Source: Enterovibrio calviensis DSM 14347 (lineage in GTDB: Bacteria; Pseudomonadota; Gammaproteobacteria; Enterobacterales; Vibrionaceae). From it: a stretch of 64,000 nucleotides of DNA. The DNA lies in NCBI RefSeq assembly GCF_000621165.1, contig NZ_JHZA01000010.1, positions 213,933 to 277,932 on the forward strand. Direction: 5' to 3'. This document shows, one piece after another, positions 47,139-57,071 of the stretch. Both the position numbers and the translations under genes were made by a program. A model generated the notes under the pieces. That model had not been told where the DNA came from. It was given only the letters and a program-made list of their open reading frames with translations, and did no database searches. Positions within the stretch are counted from its first letter, which is position 1. Every line of letters starts with the position of its first letter.

Positions 47139-47566
47139 CATTTTCATCCGATACGAACTGGTAACTTTTTGGTCTACTCGTGTTAACACATTGCAAGATG
47201 TAACAATTCATTTCCTCGCTCTACCCAGTGTTTATAAGGGGTTAGGGCGATTTTCTCCCCCCGTATTTCATCCTGCCCACCGCTTCTGCTGTTGGTTTTT
47301 TGACCGCGGGAAAAACTTTTTTCGCGTTAAACAAAAGTAGATTTTGATCACGCTCTGAATCCTTGATAGACTCCGCGCGCTTTGGTTCTTCTCACTCGAT
47401 TTGAGAAATACCAAAAATAATTTATGGAGTTGAGTCGTTTTGGTCGATATGGCGTTTAAAGTCATGGCATTAAAGCGATTTGGCTGTTCTTGGGTGACGT
47501 TGTTAGGTCTTTGACTTTGGGTTTTTCCAGCGACACCTCTTACTCGTGATTTTATTGAGTCGTAAC
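47139..47566. other. Intergenic leader region of the OFA-type MFS gene
   Basis: About 430 bases, AT-rich, with the promoter of the MFS gene. No repeat, RNA family or ORF is recognised. A GTG-started extension of the next ORF from 47546 has no ribosome site. Confidence 0.3.
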
Positions 47567-48790
47567 ATGAAAAAACTGAACAAAGCTGCGGGCGTTCTAG
47601 CTGCCGGTTTCTTTATCAATATGTGTATAGGTATTCTGTACGCATGGTCTGTATTCAAACAGTCTTTGGTAGAGCAAGGTTGGACAAACGCTGACGCTTC
47701 TATGCCTTACACCGTCGCAACTATCTGTTTTGCGCTGTCTCTTCTAGTGGCGGGTAATCTGCAAGACCGCATGGGTCCACGTAAAGTGTTGATCCTTGGT
47801 ACCATCATGGTCGGTCTTGGCATGATCGTGTCTAGCTTTGCAACGACTCCAATGACACTGCTACTAAGCTTTGGTGTTATCACGGGTTGCGGTATCGGCT
47901 TCGGTTACGCGTGTCTTGCTCCAGCAGCAATGAAGTGGTTCCACCCTTCTAAGAAAGGCTTGGTTAACGGTCTTATCGCTGCAGGTTTCGGTTTGGCTGC
48001 GGTTTACCTTGCACCGCTAACATCTATGCTGATCACCACGTACGGCGTAAACACGAGCTTCCTGATTCTGGGTGTGGGTATTTTGGTTCTTGCTGTGCCT
48101 TTGGCTTGCACCATCAACAACCCACCTGCTGATTATGTACCTGAAGCGCCAGCTGGCTATGTGGCTAAAAGCGGTGCGGGTGAAGCAGACATGAAATGGC
48201 GTGCAATGCTGAAAACACCTCAGTTCTACTCTTTGTGGCTGATGTATGCACTGGCATCTTCTGCAGGTCTGATGGTTATCGGCAACATTACTTCTATCGC
48301 CATCAACCAGTCTGATCTGACGCAAGTGGCTTTCTTGGTTGTTGTTCTGTCAATCTTCAACTCAGGTGGTCGTGTTGTTGCGGGTATCCTTTCTGACAAG
48401 ATTGGCGGTCTGAAAACACTGATGATTGCTTTCATCATGCAAGGCATCAACATGATGATGTTTGCAACGTACAACACTGAGTTCACCTTGATGGTGGGTG
48501 CAGCGGTTGCGGGTGTTGGCTACGGTACGCTTCTAGCGGTATTCCCATCTATCACTGCTGATTACTACGGTTTGAAAAACTACGGTGGTAACTACGGCGT
48601 GCTTTACACCGCTTGGGGTGTAAGTGGCTTCATTGGTCCTGTTGTTGCAGCGACTGCGGTAGACATGACGGGTAACTACGTTATGGCCTACACCATCTGT
48701 GCAGCAATGCTGGGTGTGGCGGTTGTTCTGTCTCTGGTGACTAAGCCTGTTAAAGTGCAAGCACAAGACACACAAGCTGTTACCGCGTAA
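47567..48790 (+). CDS. OFA-family MFS transporter
   Basis: A 407-residue twelve-helix carrier of the oxalate/formate antiporter family. Typical are AGFFINMCIGILYAWSVFKQ, NLQDRMGPRKVLI, GFGYACLAPAAMKWF, and ILSDKIGGLKTLM. OFA proteins move lactate, formate, oxalate or pyruvate. Codon use is markedly more uniform than in neighbours (frequent GGT, CGT, AAC, TAC), which suggests high expression. Ends in a strong terminator. Confidence 0.88.
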   Translation: MKKLNKAAGVLAAGFFINMCIGILYAWSVFKQSLVEQGWTNADASMPYTVATICFALSLLVAGNLQDRMGPRKVLILGTIMVGLGMIVSSFATTPMTLLLSFGVITGCGIGFGYACLAPAAMKWFHPSKKGLVNGLIAAGFGLAAVYLAPLTSMLITTYGVNTSFLILGVGILVLAVPLACTINNPPADYVPEAPAGYVAKSGAGEADMKWRAMLKTPQFYSLWLMYALASSAGLMVIGNITSIAINQSDLTQVAFLVVVLSIFNSGGRVVAGILSDKIGGLKTLMIAFIMQGINMMMFATYNTEFTLMVGAAVAGVGYGTLLAVFPSITADYYGLKNYGGNYGVLYTAWGVSGFIGPVVAATAVDMTGNYVMAYTICAAMLGVAVVLSLVTKPVKVQAQDTQAVTA

Positions 48791-48814
48791 CGCAAAGCGT
48801 TAACAAGGTTACTG

Positions 48815-48841
48815 AAACCCGCTCATTGAGCGGGTTTTTTT
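48815..48841 (+). terminator. Terminator after the OFA transporter
   Basis: AAACCCGCTC and GAGCGGGTTT pair around ATT, with a following T run. Confidence 0.93.
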
Positions 48842-49124
48842 ATGTCTGAAATATGGTCAGACCAGTGTCCGTATTTAATATTGTGTTCCAACGGTGAGAA
48901 TTCGTGAGACAAGATAAATACTGATGATTTTTATCGATATTGTACGTTGTTCTGAATAAATACTGATAAGTGACTGAAAATAAAACACTGTTCATTATCT
49001 GTGGTATGACCTGTTTGCGTTTTTGGGTGCTTTTTGTGCGTTTTTGGATAGAAAACACTGTTTGATTGTTGGTCTCGCATTGGCTAGGTTGTGTTCACCA
49101 CTCGAATACCAGGAGGGTATTAAC
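48842..49124. other. Upstream region of the ECF sigma gene
   Basis: About 280 AT-rich bases. Presumed promoter region; no self-evident ECF-type promoter was recognised. Confidence 0.3.
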
Positions 49125-49706
49125 ATGCATTCAGTGGATTCAACCTGTTCTAATAACAGTGAGCGTGAACAAATAGCAAAGATTCAGGCGGAGCATCCAT
49201 TAGCTCGCAATTACTTCGACCAATTGGTCGCTTGCTACTTGTCGCCATTACATCGTCGATGCATGGCTTGGTTAGGTTGTCCTTACGATGCGGATGACGT
49301 ATTGCAAGAAACCTTAGTGCGGAGTTTCCGTTACATCCATGCCTATCGCGGCGAAGCTGCTTTCAGAAGTTGGCTCTATGCCATTGCAGACAATCAATGC
49401 CGAAGCTACTTGAAAAAGCGTGCTACTCACGCGAAGCGCTTCGTTTCTGAAGAAACGCAAGAAGAACCGGGCAGCGAGGAAAAATGCCCTGTTACCACAG
49501 ACGAGGGAATCTCCCAGACTGTGAAATCCTTGGCGAAACCGGCACAAGAAATTCTTGTTCTCCGGTTTGAGCATGACCTGTCTCTAGAAGAGATCAGTAA
49601 TGTTCTAGGGTTAGGTTTAAGCGCGACGAAAATGCGCCTTTACCGAGCCATTGATGCGGCTGAAAAGCACGTGTCGAGAGAAGAGGGGTTACTTGCGATG
49701 GCTTAA
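49125..49706 (+). CDS. ECF-type RNA polymerase sigma factor
   Basis: A 193-residue sigma-70 family factor. Region 2 is DQLVACYLSPLHRRCMAWLG, DADDVLQETLVRSFRYIHAY and FRSWLYAIADNQCRSYLKKR; region 4 is LAKPAQEILVLRFEHDLSLE and ISNVLGLGLSATKMRLYRAI. The ATG at 49125 follows AGGAGGG; a GTG-initiated frame 34 codons longer is rejected. No anti-sigma gene follows, which is unusual. The stop codon overlaps the left end of a repeat element. Confidence 0.92.
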   Translation: MHSVDSTCSNNSEREQIAKIQAEHPLARNYFDQLVACYLSPLHRRCMAWLGCPYDADDVLQETLVRSFRYIHAYRGEAAFRSWLYAIADNQCRSYLKKRATHAKRFVSEETQEEPGSEEKCPVTTDEGISQTVKSLAKPAQEILVLRFEHDLSLEEISNVLGLGLSATKMRLYRAIDAAEKHVSREEGLLAMA

Positions 49707-49824
49707 TACCAATGAGATTAAGAGTTTGGCTATTTTGGATGGTTAGAATCGACAATAGCGACATGAGTTATTGATGATTTTCCCAACACAAATTAATGAC
49801 CACCTTCTTAATCCGATCGGTATA
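49706..49824. mobile_element. Short MITE-like repeat element
   Basis: About 119 bp bounded by imperfect 17-base inverted arms, ATACCAATGAGATTAAG and CTTAATCCGATCGGTAT (14 of 17 complementary). It has no coding capacity and starts in the sigma-factor stop codon. The arms resemble repeats common in vibrios (from memory). Confidence 0.6.
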
Positions 49825-49844
49825 AGAATATGAGTAACTCACTA

Positions 49845-49876
49845 AAAGAAAACCGCCAGCTGGCGGTTTTCTTTTG
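49845..49876. terminator. Perfect 32-bp palindrome, bidirectional terminator
   Basis: AAAAGAAAACCGCCAG followed directly by its exact complement. It ends in TTTTCTTTT on either strand, between the sigma gene and the convergent sdaA. Confidence 0.95.
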
Positions 49877-49937
49877 TCTGCGTTAAGCAAAGCGGGCGTT
49901 CAGATAGCCGCTCGCTTTTATTAACGAGCAGAGTTGA

Positions 49938-51299
49938 TTAGCAAATCACTTTGATTGCTAGGCCGCCTTGAGACGTTTCGCGGTATTTCGCGTTCATGTC
50001 TTTACCGGTTTCCAGCATGGTCTCGATAACTTTGTCCAATGAAACGCGTGGCTCAGACGAACGGCGAAGTGCCATACGCGTTGAGTTGATCGCTTTCATT
50101 GCTGCGATGCCGTTACGCTCGATACAAGGAACTTGTACTTGGCCAGCAACCGGGTCACAGGTTAGGCCTAGGTTGTGTTCCATGCCGATTTCTGCAGCGA
50201 TACACACTTGTTGTGCGCTACCGCCCATCAACTCAGCAAGACCTGCAGCAGCCATTGAACACGCTACGCCGACTTCACCCTGACAGCCGACTTCAGCGCC
50301 AGAGATAGATGCGTTCTGCTTGTAAAGGCCGCCAATCGCGCCTGATACCGCAAAGTAACGGATGTATTCACGTGGGCCAACGTTCTGGATGAACTTGTCG
50401 TAGTACGCCAATACCGCTGGAATGATGCCACATGCGCCGTTCGTTGGTGCTGTAACAACACGGCCACCGGCGGCGTTTTCTTCGTTCACGGCAAACGCAA
50501 ACATGTTTACCCAGTCAACCACTGCCATTGGGTCGTTTGAGAATTTCTCAGACGCAATAAGCTGTTGGCGAAGTGCTGCTGCGCGACGTGGTACACGTAG
50601 TGGACCAGGCAGTACGCCTTCGTTGCTCATACCACGGTCTAAACACTCGCGCATGGTGCGCCAGATGTTACCGAAGTACGTTTGAATTTCGTCTTCAGAG
50701 TGCATTGCACGCATGTTTGCCATCACGACTGCACTGATAGACAAACCGGTTTCTTTACAATGTGCTAGCAACTCTTCCGCGTTGTTGTAATCGTAAGGAA
50801 CTTTGATTTTGTTGTTGTCTTCTTTGCCGAAGTTCTCTTCATCAACGATGAAACCACCGCCGATAGAGTAGTAGGTTTTGGTGTAGATCTTTTCTTCACC
50901 GTTCCACGCGTGAATTTGCATGCCGTTTTCGTGCATTGGCAAATTGGTGTTGTGGAAGTTCATGCCGCCTTCACGTGGGAAATCCACAGTGTGGCAGTGC
51001 ATGCCAACAGGCAAGCGCTCAGATTCTTCTACGCGGGCAATAAAGCCTGGAATGCTGTCGATATCTACGTGCTCTGGCGAGTTACCAGCAAGACCCATAA
51101 TGATAGCAACATCAGTGTGGTGGCCTTTACCCGTCAAAGACAATGAACCATATACATCAACAGTGATCTTGGTTACGTCACGCAGTTTTTCCATGCTGCG
51201 TAGATCGTCGATGAATGATTTACCGGCTTTCATTGGGCCAACAGTGTGCGAGCTTGATGGGCCTACGCCGATTTTATAGATATCAAAAACGCTGATCAT
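49938..51299 (-). CDS. sdaA: L-serine ammonia-lyase (iron-sulfur)
   Basis: A 453-residue [4Fe-4S] serine deaminase making pyruvate and ammonia. The beta domain starts SVFDIYKIGVGPSSSHTVGP; the alpha domain has APTNGACGIIPAVL, the first cluster Cys in AEVGCQGEVG and the other two in GLTCDPVAGQVQVPCIERNG. Downstream partner of sdaC on the same strand, separated by a hairpin. Confidence 0.97.
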   Translation of the reverse strand: MISVFDIYKIGVGPSSSHTVGPMKAGKSFIDDLRSMEKLRDVTKITVDVYGSLSLTGKGHHTDVAIIMGLAGNSPEHVDIDSIPGFIARVEESERLPVGMHCHTVDFPREGGMNFHNTNLPMHENGMQIHAWNGEEKIYTKTYYSIGGGFIVDEENFGKEDNNKIKVPYDYNNAEELLAHCKETGLSISAVVMANMRAMHSEDEIQTYFGNIWRTMRECLDRGMSNEGVLPGPLRVPRRAAALRQQLIASEKFSNDPMAVVDWVNMFAFAVNEENAAGGRVVTAPTNGACGIIPAVLAYYDKFIQNVGPREYIRYFAVSGAIGGLYKQNASISGAEVGCQGEVGVACSMAAAGLAELMGGSAQQVCIAAEIGMEHNLGLTCDPVAGQVQVPCIERNGIAAMKAINSTRMALRRSSEPRVSLDKVIETMLETGKDMNAKYRETSQGGLAIKVIC

Positions 51300-51424
51300 G
51301 TGTCATACCTCAGTCAATGCCCGTGGTCTACATAGACGGGCATTTGGATTAATTCGTTGTATCCATCCGTGGAGGTGACATTCTGCGAGCCGTTCATTCC
51401 GTGGCTCAGGAAAGGAAAGCAAAA

Positions 51425-51465
51425 AGAGCAAGATGCGTAGTCGGCATCCTGCTCTTTCTTTTCGC
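51425..51465 (-). terminator. Hairpin between sdaC and sdaA
   Basis: AAAGAGCA-GATGC and GCATC-TGCTCTTT (one mismatch) with a seven-base loop; TTTTTG follows on the minus strand. It could reduce transcription from sdaC into sdaA. Confidence 0.8.
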
Positions 51466-51483
51466 GCTATTCTACACGATTTA

Positions 51484-52749
51484 TTACGATACGAAACTGT
51501 ACATAATCGCTGAAATCGCTACTAGACCCATGAAGGTCACGAAGATGTTGCTCGCTTTGCCACCGTACTTTTGCATTGCAGGTACTTTCTTGATTGCGTA
51601 CATCGGCATGATGAACAGAATCGTTGCGATGATTGGGCCACCTAGTGACTCGATCATGCCCAGAATGCTTGGGTTGATGGTTGCAACAATCCAGCTGGTG
51701 ATGATAACGAACGATACGGTGAACATGTCGATTTTCTTCAGGTTTACCGTTTTGTTACGTGAACGTAGTTGCTTGATGATGAGACCGTTTAGACCTTCAC
51801 GAGCACCCATGTAGTGACCGAAGAAAGAAGAAACGATAGCAACGAATGCAACGATTGGACCCAAGTAAGAGATGAATGGGCTTTCGTGCTTGTTCGCAAG
51901 GTATGACAGAACCGCTAGGTTTTGTGCTTTTGCTTCTGCAAGGTCAGCTGGCGTTAGGCTCAGTACACAAGAGAATACGAACAGCATAACGAAGCCAAGC
52001 AGCATGCCTGAAGTGCGAACAAGAATTTGTTTCGCTTTACGTTCTGCGTCATCACCGTAGTCACGCGTTTGTGCCATAGAGAAAGCAGAAATCGCAGGGC
52101 TGTGGTTGAACGCGAATACCAATACTGGGATTGAAATCCAGATCGTCGTCCAGAAGTCGCCCATGGTAGGAACTTGTTGCAGGGCAGACATGTTCCAATC
52201 AGGAATCAGGTAAACCGACATGAACAGTAGGATAGCAACCAGTGGGTATACCAAGAACTGAGTCACTTTCAACATCAGTTTCTCACCCGCCAACATGACT
52301 GACATCATGCCAAGGATAAGAACGATAGAAAGAACAACACGTGGCAATGATTCCATGCCAAGTTGGTTAACCATGAAAGAGTCAACAGTGTTGGTAATAC
52401 CAACGCCGTAAATCAGAACGATTGGGTAAATCGCGAAAAAGTAAAGCAGAGTGATGAGTTTACCCGCTGTCGCGCCGAAGTGCTCTTCAACAACTTCAGT
52501 GATGTCGCTACCTGGTTTTTTAGATGACAGGACAAAGCGTGCCAAACCACGGTGAGCGAAGTAGGTCATTGGGCCTACCAAGATCGCTAGAGCAACCAGC
52601 GGCCAGAATCCGTTTAAGCCTGCATTGATTGGAAGAAAAAGAATACCTGCACCTACAGCTGTTCCGAACAGCGATAGCATCCAAGTTGTGTCTTGCGCTG
52701 ACCACTTCATTTTGTCTGCGCTTGAAGTTGCGGTGGAGTGAGTTTGCAT
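51484..52749 (-). CDS. sdaC: Serine transporter SdaC (HAAAP family)
   Basis: A 421-residue inner-membrane proton/serine symporter with eleven helices. Markers are [56 protein letters not shown] and [16 protein letters not shown]. The ATG at 52749 is preferred to a TTG one codon upstream. With sdaA it imports and deaminates serine. Confidence 0.95.
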   Translation of the reverse strand: MQTHSTATSSADKMKWSAQDTTWMLSLFGTAVGAGILFLPINAGLNGFWPLVALAILVGPMTYFAHRGLARFVLSSKKPGSDITEVVEEHFGATAGKLITLLYFFAIYPIVLIYGVGITNTVDSFMVNQLGMESLPRVVLSIVLILGMMSVMLAGEKLMLKVTQFLVYPLVAILLFMSVYLIPDWNMSALQQVPTMGDFWTTIWISIPVLVFAFNHSPAISAFSMAQTRDYGDDAERKAKQILVRTSGMLLGFVMLFVFSCVLSLTPADLAEAKAQNLAVLSYLANKHESPFISYLGPIVAFVAIVSSFFGHYMGAREGLNGLIIKQLRSRNKTVNLKKIDMFTVSFVIITSWIVATINPSILGMIESLGGPIIATILFIMPMYAIKKVPAMQKYGGKASNIFVTFMGLVAISAIMYSFVS

Positions 52750-52951
52750 CAATTATTCACCAATAAAAATACGGAACGGATCTGAATCTGATGCGTATTA
52801 TTTACATTTTTGCAGTTAAAAAAGTGATGTTGATCACTTTTTGTAGCAATAATAATTCGTGCGACGAATTTAATTGATCTCAGTACACATGCATTTTTTA
52901 GGGTTTAAAAAACCTGTTTAAAGACTTAAACAAAAGTTTATTAGTTAAAAA

Positions 52952-53647
52952 TTAGTTTAAGCAAAGTTGCTGACTGAAGGCATGAAGAATCTGAGCGGTA
53001 ACACCCCAAATCAGGTGATCTTGGTAGGTCATGGCATAAATGTCATAGGTGTTTCCGCGAACTTGGAAGGGTTGTTTGCGTATAGCATTTCGTCTCAAAA
53101 ACTGAGCAAGTGGTACTTCAAAGAGCGTGTCGACCTCGTTTTCGTCAATCACGGCATCGTAATTCGGATCAACAAAGGCAATCACTGGTGTGACGAGGTA
53201 GCCGCTTACGGTGGGCAGCGGGGTAAGGGAGCCGAGCAGATCAGTACGATTAGCGGTAACACCAATCTCTTCTTCCATCTCCCTGATGGCGGTTTCAACG
53301 ATGTCTTTGTCTGAACGTTCAACTTTACCGCCCGGAAAGCTGATTTGCCCCGGGTGATGTTTCAGATGTGTCGCGCGTTTGGTGAGTAGAACATGTAATT
53401 CCCCTTCTCGTTCGGCAAGGGCAATCATCACGGCGGCAGGGCGCAATTCGGTTTGGGTTTGGCGCTTCATAGCGTCGGTAGCACGTTTGATGACGCGTTC
53501 ATCGTACTGACAGCCCGGACTTAAGCTAAATCGTTGAACGAGCCAGTGACGAGAAAGAGGGCGCATGGGGCTCTGGCGCATATTGGGCGCAGAGCGAGCC
53601 GATTGATTCGACGTGGCTGTGTTTGTCATCCGTGTTGCTTTGTCCAT
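52952..53647 (-). CDS. nudL: CoA pyrophosphatase (NudL/YeaB-type Nudix hydrolase)
   Basis: A 231-residue Nudix hydrolase. The UPF0035 signature LLTKRATHLKHHPGQISFPG precedes the Nudix box GGKVERSDKDIVETAIREMEEEIG (given in two parts by position, about residues 125-150), with the NudL-type Asp in place of the first Glu. It cleaves coenzyme A to phosphopantetheine and 3',5'-ADP. The ATG at 53647 is preceded by GGGA. It follows pabB by 49 bases; the same pair is adjacent in many gammaproteobacteria. Confidence 0.93.
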   Translation of the reverse strand: MDKATRMTNTATSNQSARSAPNMRQSPMRPLSRHWLVQRFSLSPGCQYDERVIKRATDAMKRQTQTELRPAAVMIALAEREGELHVLLTKRATHLKHHPGQISFPGGKVERSDKDIVETAIREMEEEIGVTANRTDLLGSLTPLPTVSGYLVTPVIAFVDPNYDAVIDENEVDTLFEVPLAQFLRRNAIRKQPFQVRGNTYDIYAMTYQDHLIWGVTAQILHAFSQQLCLN

Positions 53648-53696
53648 GCGCACATCCCGTGTATTTCGAAGGCCGTGTTGCTGATGAAGAGTTGGG

Positions 53697-55064
53697 CTAT
53701 GACAAGGTGGGTAATATCTTACTGAGCTTGTCTAATGTTTCTTGGTATTCCGATGCGGCTTCACTGTCCGCCACCACGCCACCACCGGCCCATGCATAAA
53801 CACGCTGCTTATGGCACACCAAGGTGCGAATCGTAATGCTGGTATCCATGGTGCCACATCTACTGATGTATCCCATGCTACCGCAGTAAATACTGCGACG
53901 GTGTGGCTCTAATTCTTCTATGATTTCCATCGCGCGAACTTTCGGTGCGCCAGTAATGGAACCACCAGGGAAACATGCACGAAGTAAATCTGTCGCATGG
54001 CTATTCTCTGAGAGTGTTCCCGTCACCGTACTGACCATGTGATGAACGGCTGGAAATGTCTCAATATCAAAAAGTTTAGGCACATTTACCGAACCCGGCG
54101 AGGCCACTCTGCCAATATCGTTACGCAACAAGTCCACAATCATCAGATTTTCTGCGCGATCTTTCTCTGCATTCTGCAAACAGCGAATGTTCTCGGCGTC
54201 TGTTTTTGGGTCATCACTTCGTGGACGAGTGCCTTTGATTGGCTTGGTTTCTATCTCTTGGCCATGCAGTTGCAAGAATCGTTCTGGCGACACAGAAAGA
54301 ATGGCGCAATCGTCCATGCGGATGAATCCAGAAAATGGGGCACCATTAATACGCGCCAGCCGTTGATAGGCTTCCCATTCACTGCCTTGATAAGGCGCTT
54401 CAAAGCGCTGAGCCAAGTTAATTTGATAACAATCGCCCGATTGAAGGTACGCCTGAACGCGGTCGAATTTCTCGGTGTAGCTTTGCGGTGTCATGTTCGC
54501 CTGCCATGGCCCTTCAAGTTCAAAATCCGCGTGGTCTTGCACATGATGGCTATCAAGCCATGCGAGTCGATCATCGCCCTGAGGCTGAATGACGACCAGC
54601 TGTTTTTCTTGATGATCGGCAATGATCGCCCAATCATAAATGCCGATGGCAAGATCGGGAATATCAATGTCTTGAGAGGCTAGTGATGGCAGTGTTTCGA
54701 CCTGACGACCTAAGTCATAACTAAAGTACCCAAGTGCCCCTCCTAAGAACGGCCATGGTGCAATAGGCTCAAGCTTAGGCAGTAACGACGTTTGCAGTGC
54801 GTGAAGCTCTTCAAACGGGTCGGTTTCACTGGCCGAGGTGCGTCCGTCACGTTGGCGGATCTGATTGATGCCATTTTCATGACAAAGCGTGGCGATAGGG
54901 TCGGCAACCAAAATATCGAATCGATTATCAGGGTGAGATTGCGCAGCAGACTGCAACAACATGGCCCACGGAAGGTGTTCGATACGAGAAAAGAGTGACG
55001 TGAGCGCTGACGGTGAGTACTCAAGAAACTGCAAAGCGAGGGGCGTGCGTCTGGATTCAGTCAT
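53697..55064 (-). CDS. pabB: Aminodeoxychorismate synthase component I
   Basis: A 455-residue chorismate-utilising enzyme of folate synthesis. The C-terminal catalytic domain has GDCYQINLAQRFEAP, SPERFLQLHG, IKGTRPR, ENLMIVDLLRNDIGRV, and CFPGGSITGAPKVRAMEII; the PIKGT lysine marks PabB. Together with a PabA glutaminase elsewhere it makes 4-amino-4-deoxychorismate. Confidence 0.96.
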   Translation of the reverse strand: MTESRRTPLALQFLEYSPSALTSLFSRIEHLPWAMLLQSAAQSHPDNRFDILVADPIATLCHENGINQIRQRDGRTSASETDPFEELHALQTSLLPKLEPIAPWPFLGGALGYFSYDLGRQVETLPSLASQDIDIPDLAIGIYDWAIIADHQEKQLVVIQPQGDDRLAWLDSHHVQDHADFELEGPWQANMTPQSYTEKFDRVQAYLQSGDCYQINLAQRFEAPYQGSEWEAYQRLARINGAPFSGFIRMDDCAILSVSPERFLQLHGQEIETKPIKGTRPRSDDPKTDAENIRCLQNAEKDRAENLMIVDLLRNDIGRVASPGSVNVPKLFDIETFPAVHHMVSTVTGTLSENSHATDLLRACFPGGSITGAPKVRAMEIIEELEPHRRSIYCGSMGYISRCGTMDTSITIRTLVCHKQRVYAWAGGGVVADSEAASEYQETLDKLSKILPTLS

Positions 55065-55380
55065 TTTCGTGTTTTTGTGATCGGCATTGAAGCGTCAATT
55101 GGCGCTGATAGAGTCGTAAGAGTATCATATTCGCGGGGTTTATTCTCAAGTCACCTATCGACAGTTTGAGCGCTGAGCACCATGTGGAAAGCAACAGTCA
55201 CGCATTTTTTGGGCATGAAGCCCGAGTGAGCGTTATTGATAAATAGAGACACCAAAAGGTCGCTGTTCGAAAAGCGGCCTACGCTTTGATAATACAAACG
55301 CTTTACTGGAAGCCCTGTTTAGCCCGCACCAATAAGCGAGCAGGCAGCGCCAAGGAATCATAACAATGAAAGAGGCAACT
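55065..55380. other. Divergent promoter region of pabB and fumarase
   Basis: About 315 bases. No ORF, repeat or recognised regulatory element. Confidence 0.3.
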
Positions 55381-56895
55381 ATGACTGTCATTCGTAAGGA
55401 AGACGTCATCGACAGTGTCGCTGACGCCCTGCAGTACATTTCTTACTACCACCCAATCGACTTTGTTCAAGCGTTAGAAAAGGCGTACAACAAGGAACAA
55501 AGCCAAGCAGCAAAAGATGCCATCGCGCAAATTCTTATTAACTCTCGTATGTCTGCCGAGGGCAAACGCCCGATTTGTCAGGATACGGGGATCGTCACCT
55601 GCTTTGTGAACATTGGTATGAATGTTCAGTGGGAAGGTGATATGACGGTTCAACAAATGGTTGATGAAGGTGTGCGCCGTGCATACAACAACCCTGATAA
55701 CCCACTTCGTGCATCTGTGGTGGCTGACCCTGCGGGTAAGCGTTCAAACACCAAAGACAACACGCCAGCGGTTGTTCACATCAACATGGTGCCGGGCAAT
55801 ACCGTTGAAATTCAAATCGCAGCTAAAGGCGGCGGTTCAGAAAACAAAACCAAAATGGTGATGCTAAACCCATCAGACGACGTGGCAGCATGGGTAGAGA
55901 AAACCCTTCCTACCATGGGCGCGGGTTGGTGTCCGCCGGGCATGCTGGGCATAGGTATTGGCGGTACGGCTGAAAAAGCCGCGGTACTGGCGAAGGAATC
56001 TTTGATGGAACACATCGACATTCAAGAATTGATCGACCGTGGCCCAGTGAACGCCGAAGAAGAACTGCGTTTGGATATTTTCAACCGTGTTAACAAACTG
56101 GGTATTGGCGCACAAGGCCTTGGCGGTTTAACCACAGTTGTTGATGTGAAAATCAAAACTGCGCCAACACACGCAGCATCAAAGCCCGTGTGTTTGATCC
56201 CGAACTGCGCAGCAACACGCCACGTTCACTTTACGCTTGATGGTTCAGGCCCTGCTGACCTTCAGCCACCAAAACTGGAAGAGTGGCCAGAAGTGACGTG
56301 GGAAGTGGGCGATAACGTACGTCGCGTTAACCTCGATAACATCAGTAAAGATGATATCCAAGAGTGGAAAACCGGCGAAACCGTTCTGCTGTCCGGCAAA
56401 ATTCTGACTGGTCGTGATGCCGCACATAAACGTATTCAAGAAATGTTGAATAACGGTGAAGGTTTGCCAGAAGGCGTCGACTTTAATGGTCGCTTCATCT
56501 ATTACGTCGGCCCTGTTGATGCAGTAGGTGATGAAGCAGTTGGCCCTGCAGGCCCAACGACTTCAACACGCATGGACAAATTTACCGAGATGATGCTGGG
56601 TGACACCGGTTTGATGGGCATGATTGGTAAAGCCGAACGTGGCCCTGCCACCGTGGAATCTATCAAACAGCACAAAGCCGTGTATTTAATGGCAGTGGGC
56701 GGTGCAGCATACTTGGTTGCTAAGGCGATTAAGAAATCCCGCGTAGTGGCGTTTGAAGATTTGGGTATGGAGGCCATTTATGAGTTCGAAGTGGAAGACA
56801 TGCCGGTGACGGTAGCCGTCGATTCACGTGGAGACAACGCTCACCAAATCGGCCCTGATACGTGGAAAGTGAAAATCGCTGAGATGGATAGCTAA
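55381..56895 (+). CDS. Fumarate hydratase, class I (iron-sulfur)
   Basis: A 504-residue class I fumarase, hydrating fumarate to malate in the TCA cycle. Cysteines in RPICQDTG, GAGWCPPGM and IPNCAATRH are probable [4Fe-4S] ligands; the C-terminal domain has KILTGRDAAHKR and GPTTSTRMDKF. An ATG 15 bases upstream (55366, AAGGA) is also possible; MTVIRKEDVI at 55381 with AGAGG is the usual homologue start. Confidence 0.95.
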   Translation: MTVIRKEDVIDSVADALQYISYYHPIDFVQALEKAYNKEQSQAAKDAIAQILINSRMSAEGKRPICQDTGIVTCFVNIGMNVQWEGDMTVQQMVDEGVRRAYNNPDNPLRASVVADPAGKRSNTKDNTPAVVHINMVPGNTVEIQIAAKGGGSENKTKMVMLNPSDDVAAWVEKTLPTMGAGWCPPGMLGIGIGGTAEKAAVLAKESLMEHIDIQELIDRGPVNAEEELRLDIFNRVNKLGIGAQGLGGLTTVVDVKIKTAPTHAASKPVCLIPNCAATRHVHFTLDGSGPADLQPPKLEEWPEVTWEVGDNVRRVNLDNISKDDIQEWKTGETVLLSGKILTGRDAAHKRIQEMLNNGEGLPEGVDFNGRFIYYVGPVDAVGDEAVGPAGPTTSTRMDKFTEMMLGDTGLMGMIGKAERGPATVESIKQHKAVYLMAVGGAAYLVAKAIKKSRVVAFEDLGMEAIYEFEVEDMPVTVAVDSRGDNAHQIGPDTWKVKIAEMDS

Positions 56896-56922
56896 TTCTT
56901 AAACCCTATCTCGACGTTTATT

Positions 56923-56952
56923 AAAAACCGCAGTTTTGGCTGCGGTTTTTTT
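56923..56952 (+). terminator. Terminator after fumarase
   Basis: AAAAACCGCAG and CTGCGGTTTTT pair around TTTTGG, with more T residues. Confidence 0.93.
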
Positions 56953-57071
56953 GTGCGTGATATTTTGAAATGCGCCGAAGTTGGGGAAAGTTTGGCGTTC
57001 ATAGTGCACACCGAAAGATACAATCATCACTAGTCGTGCTGCTGGATTGACCTCTAGGTGCGGTAGCTTGC

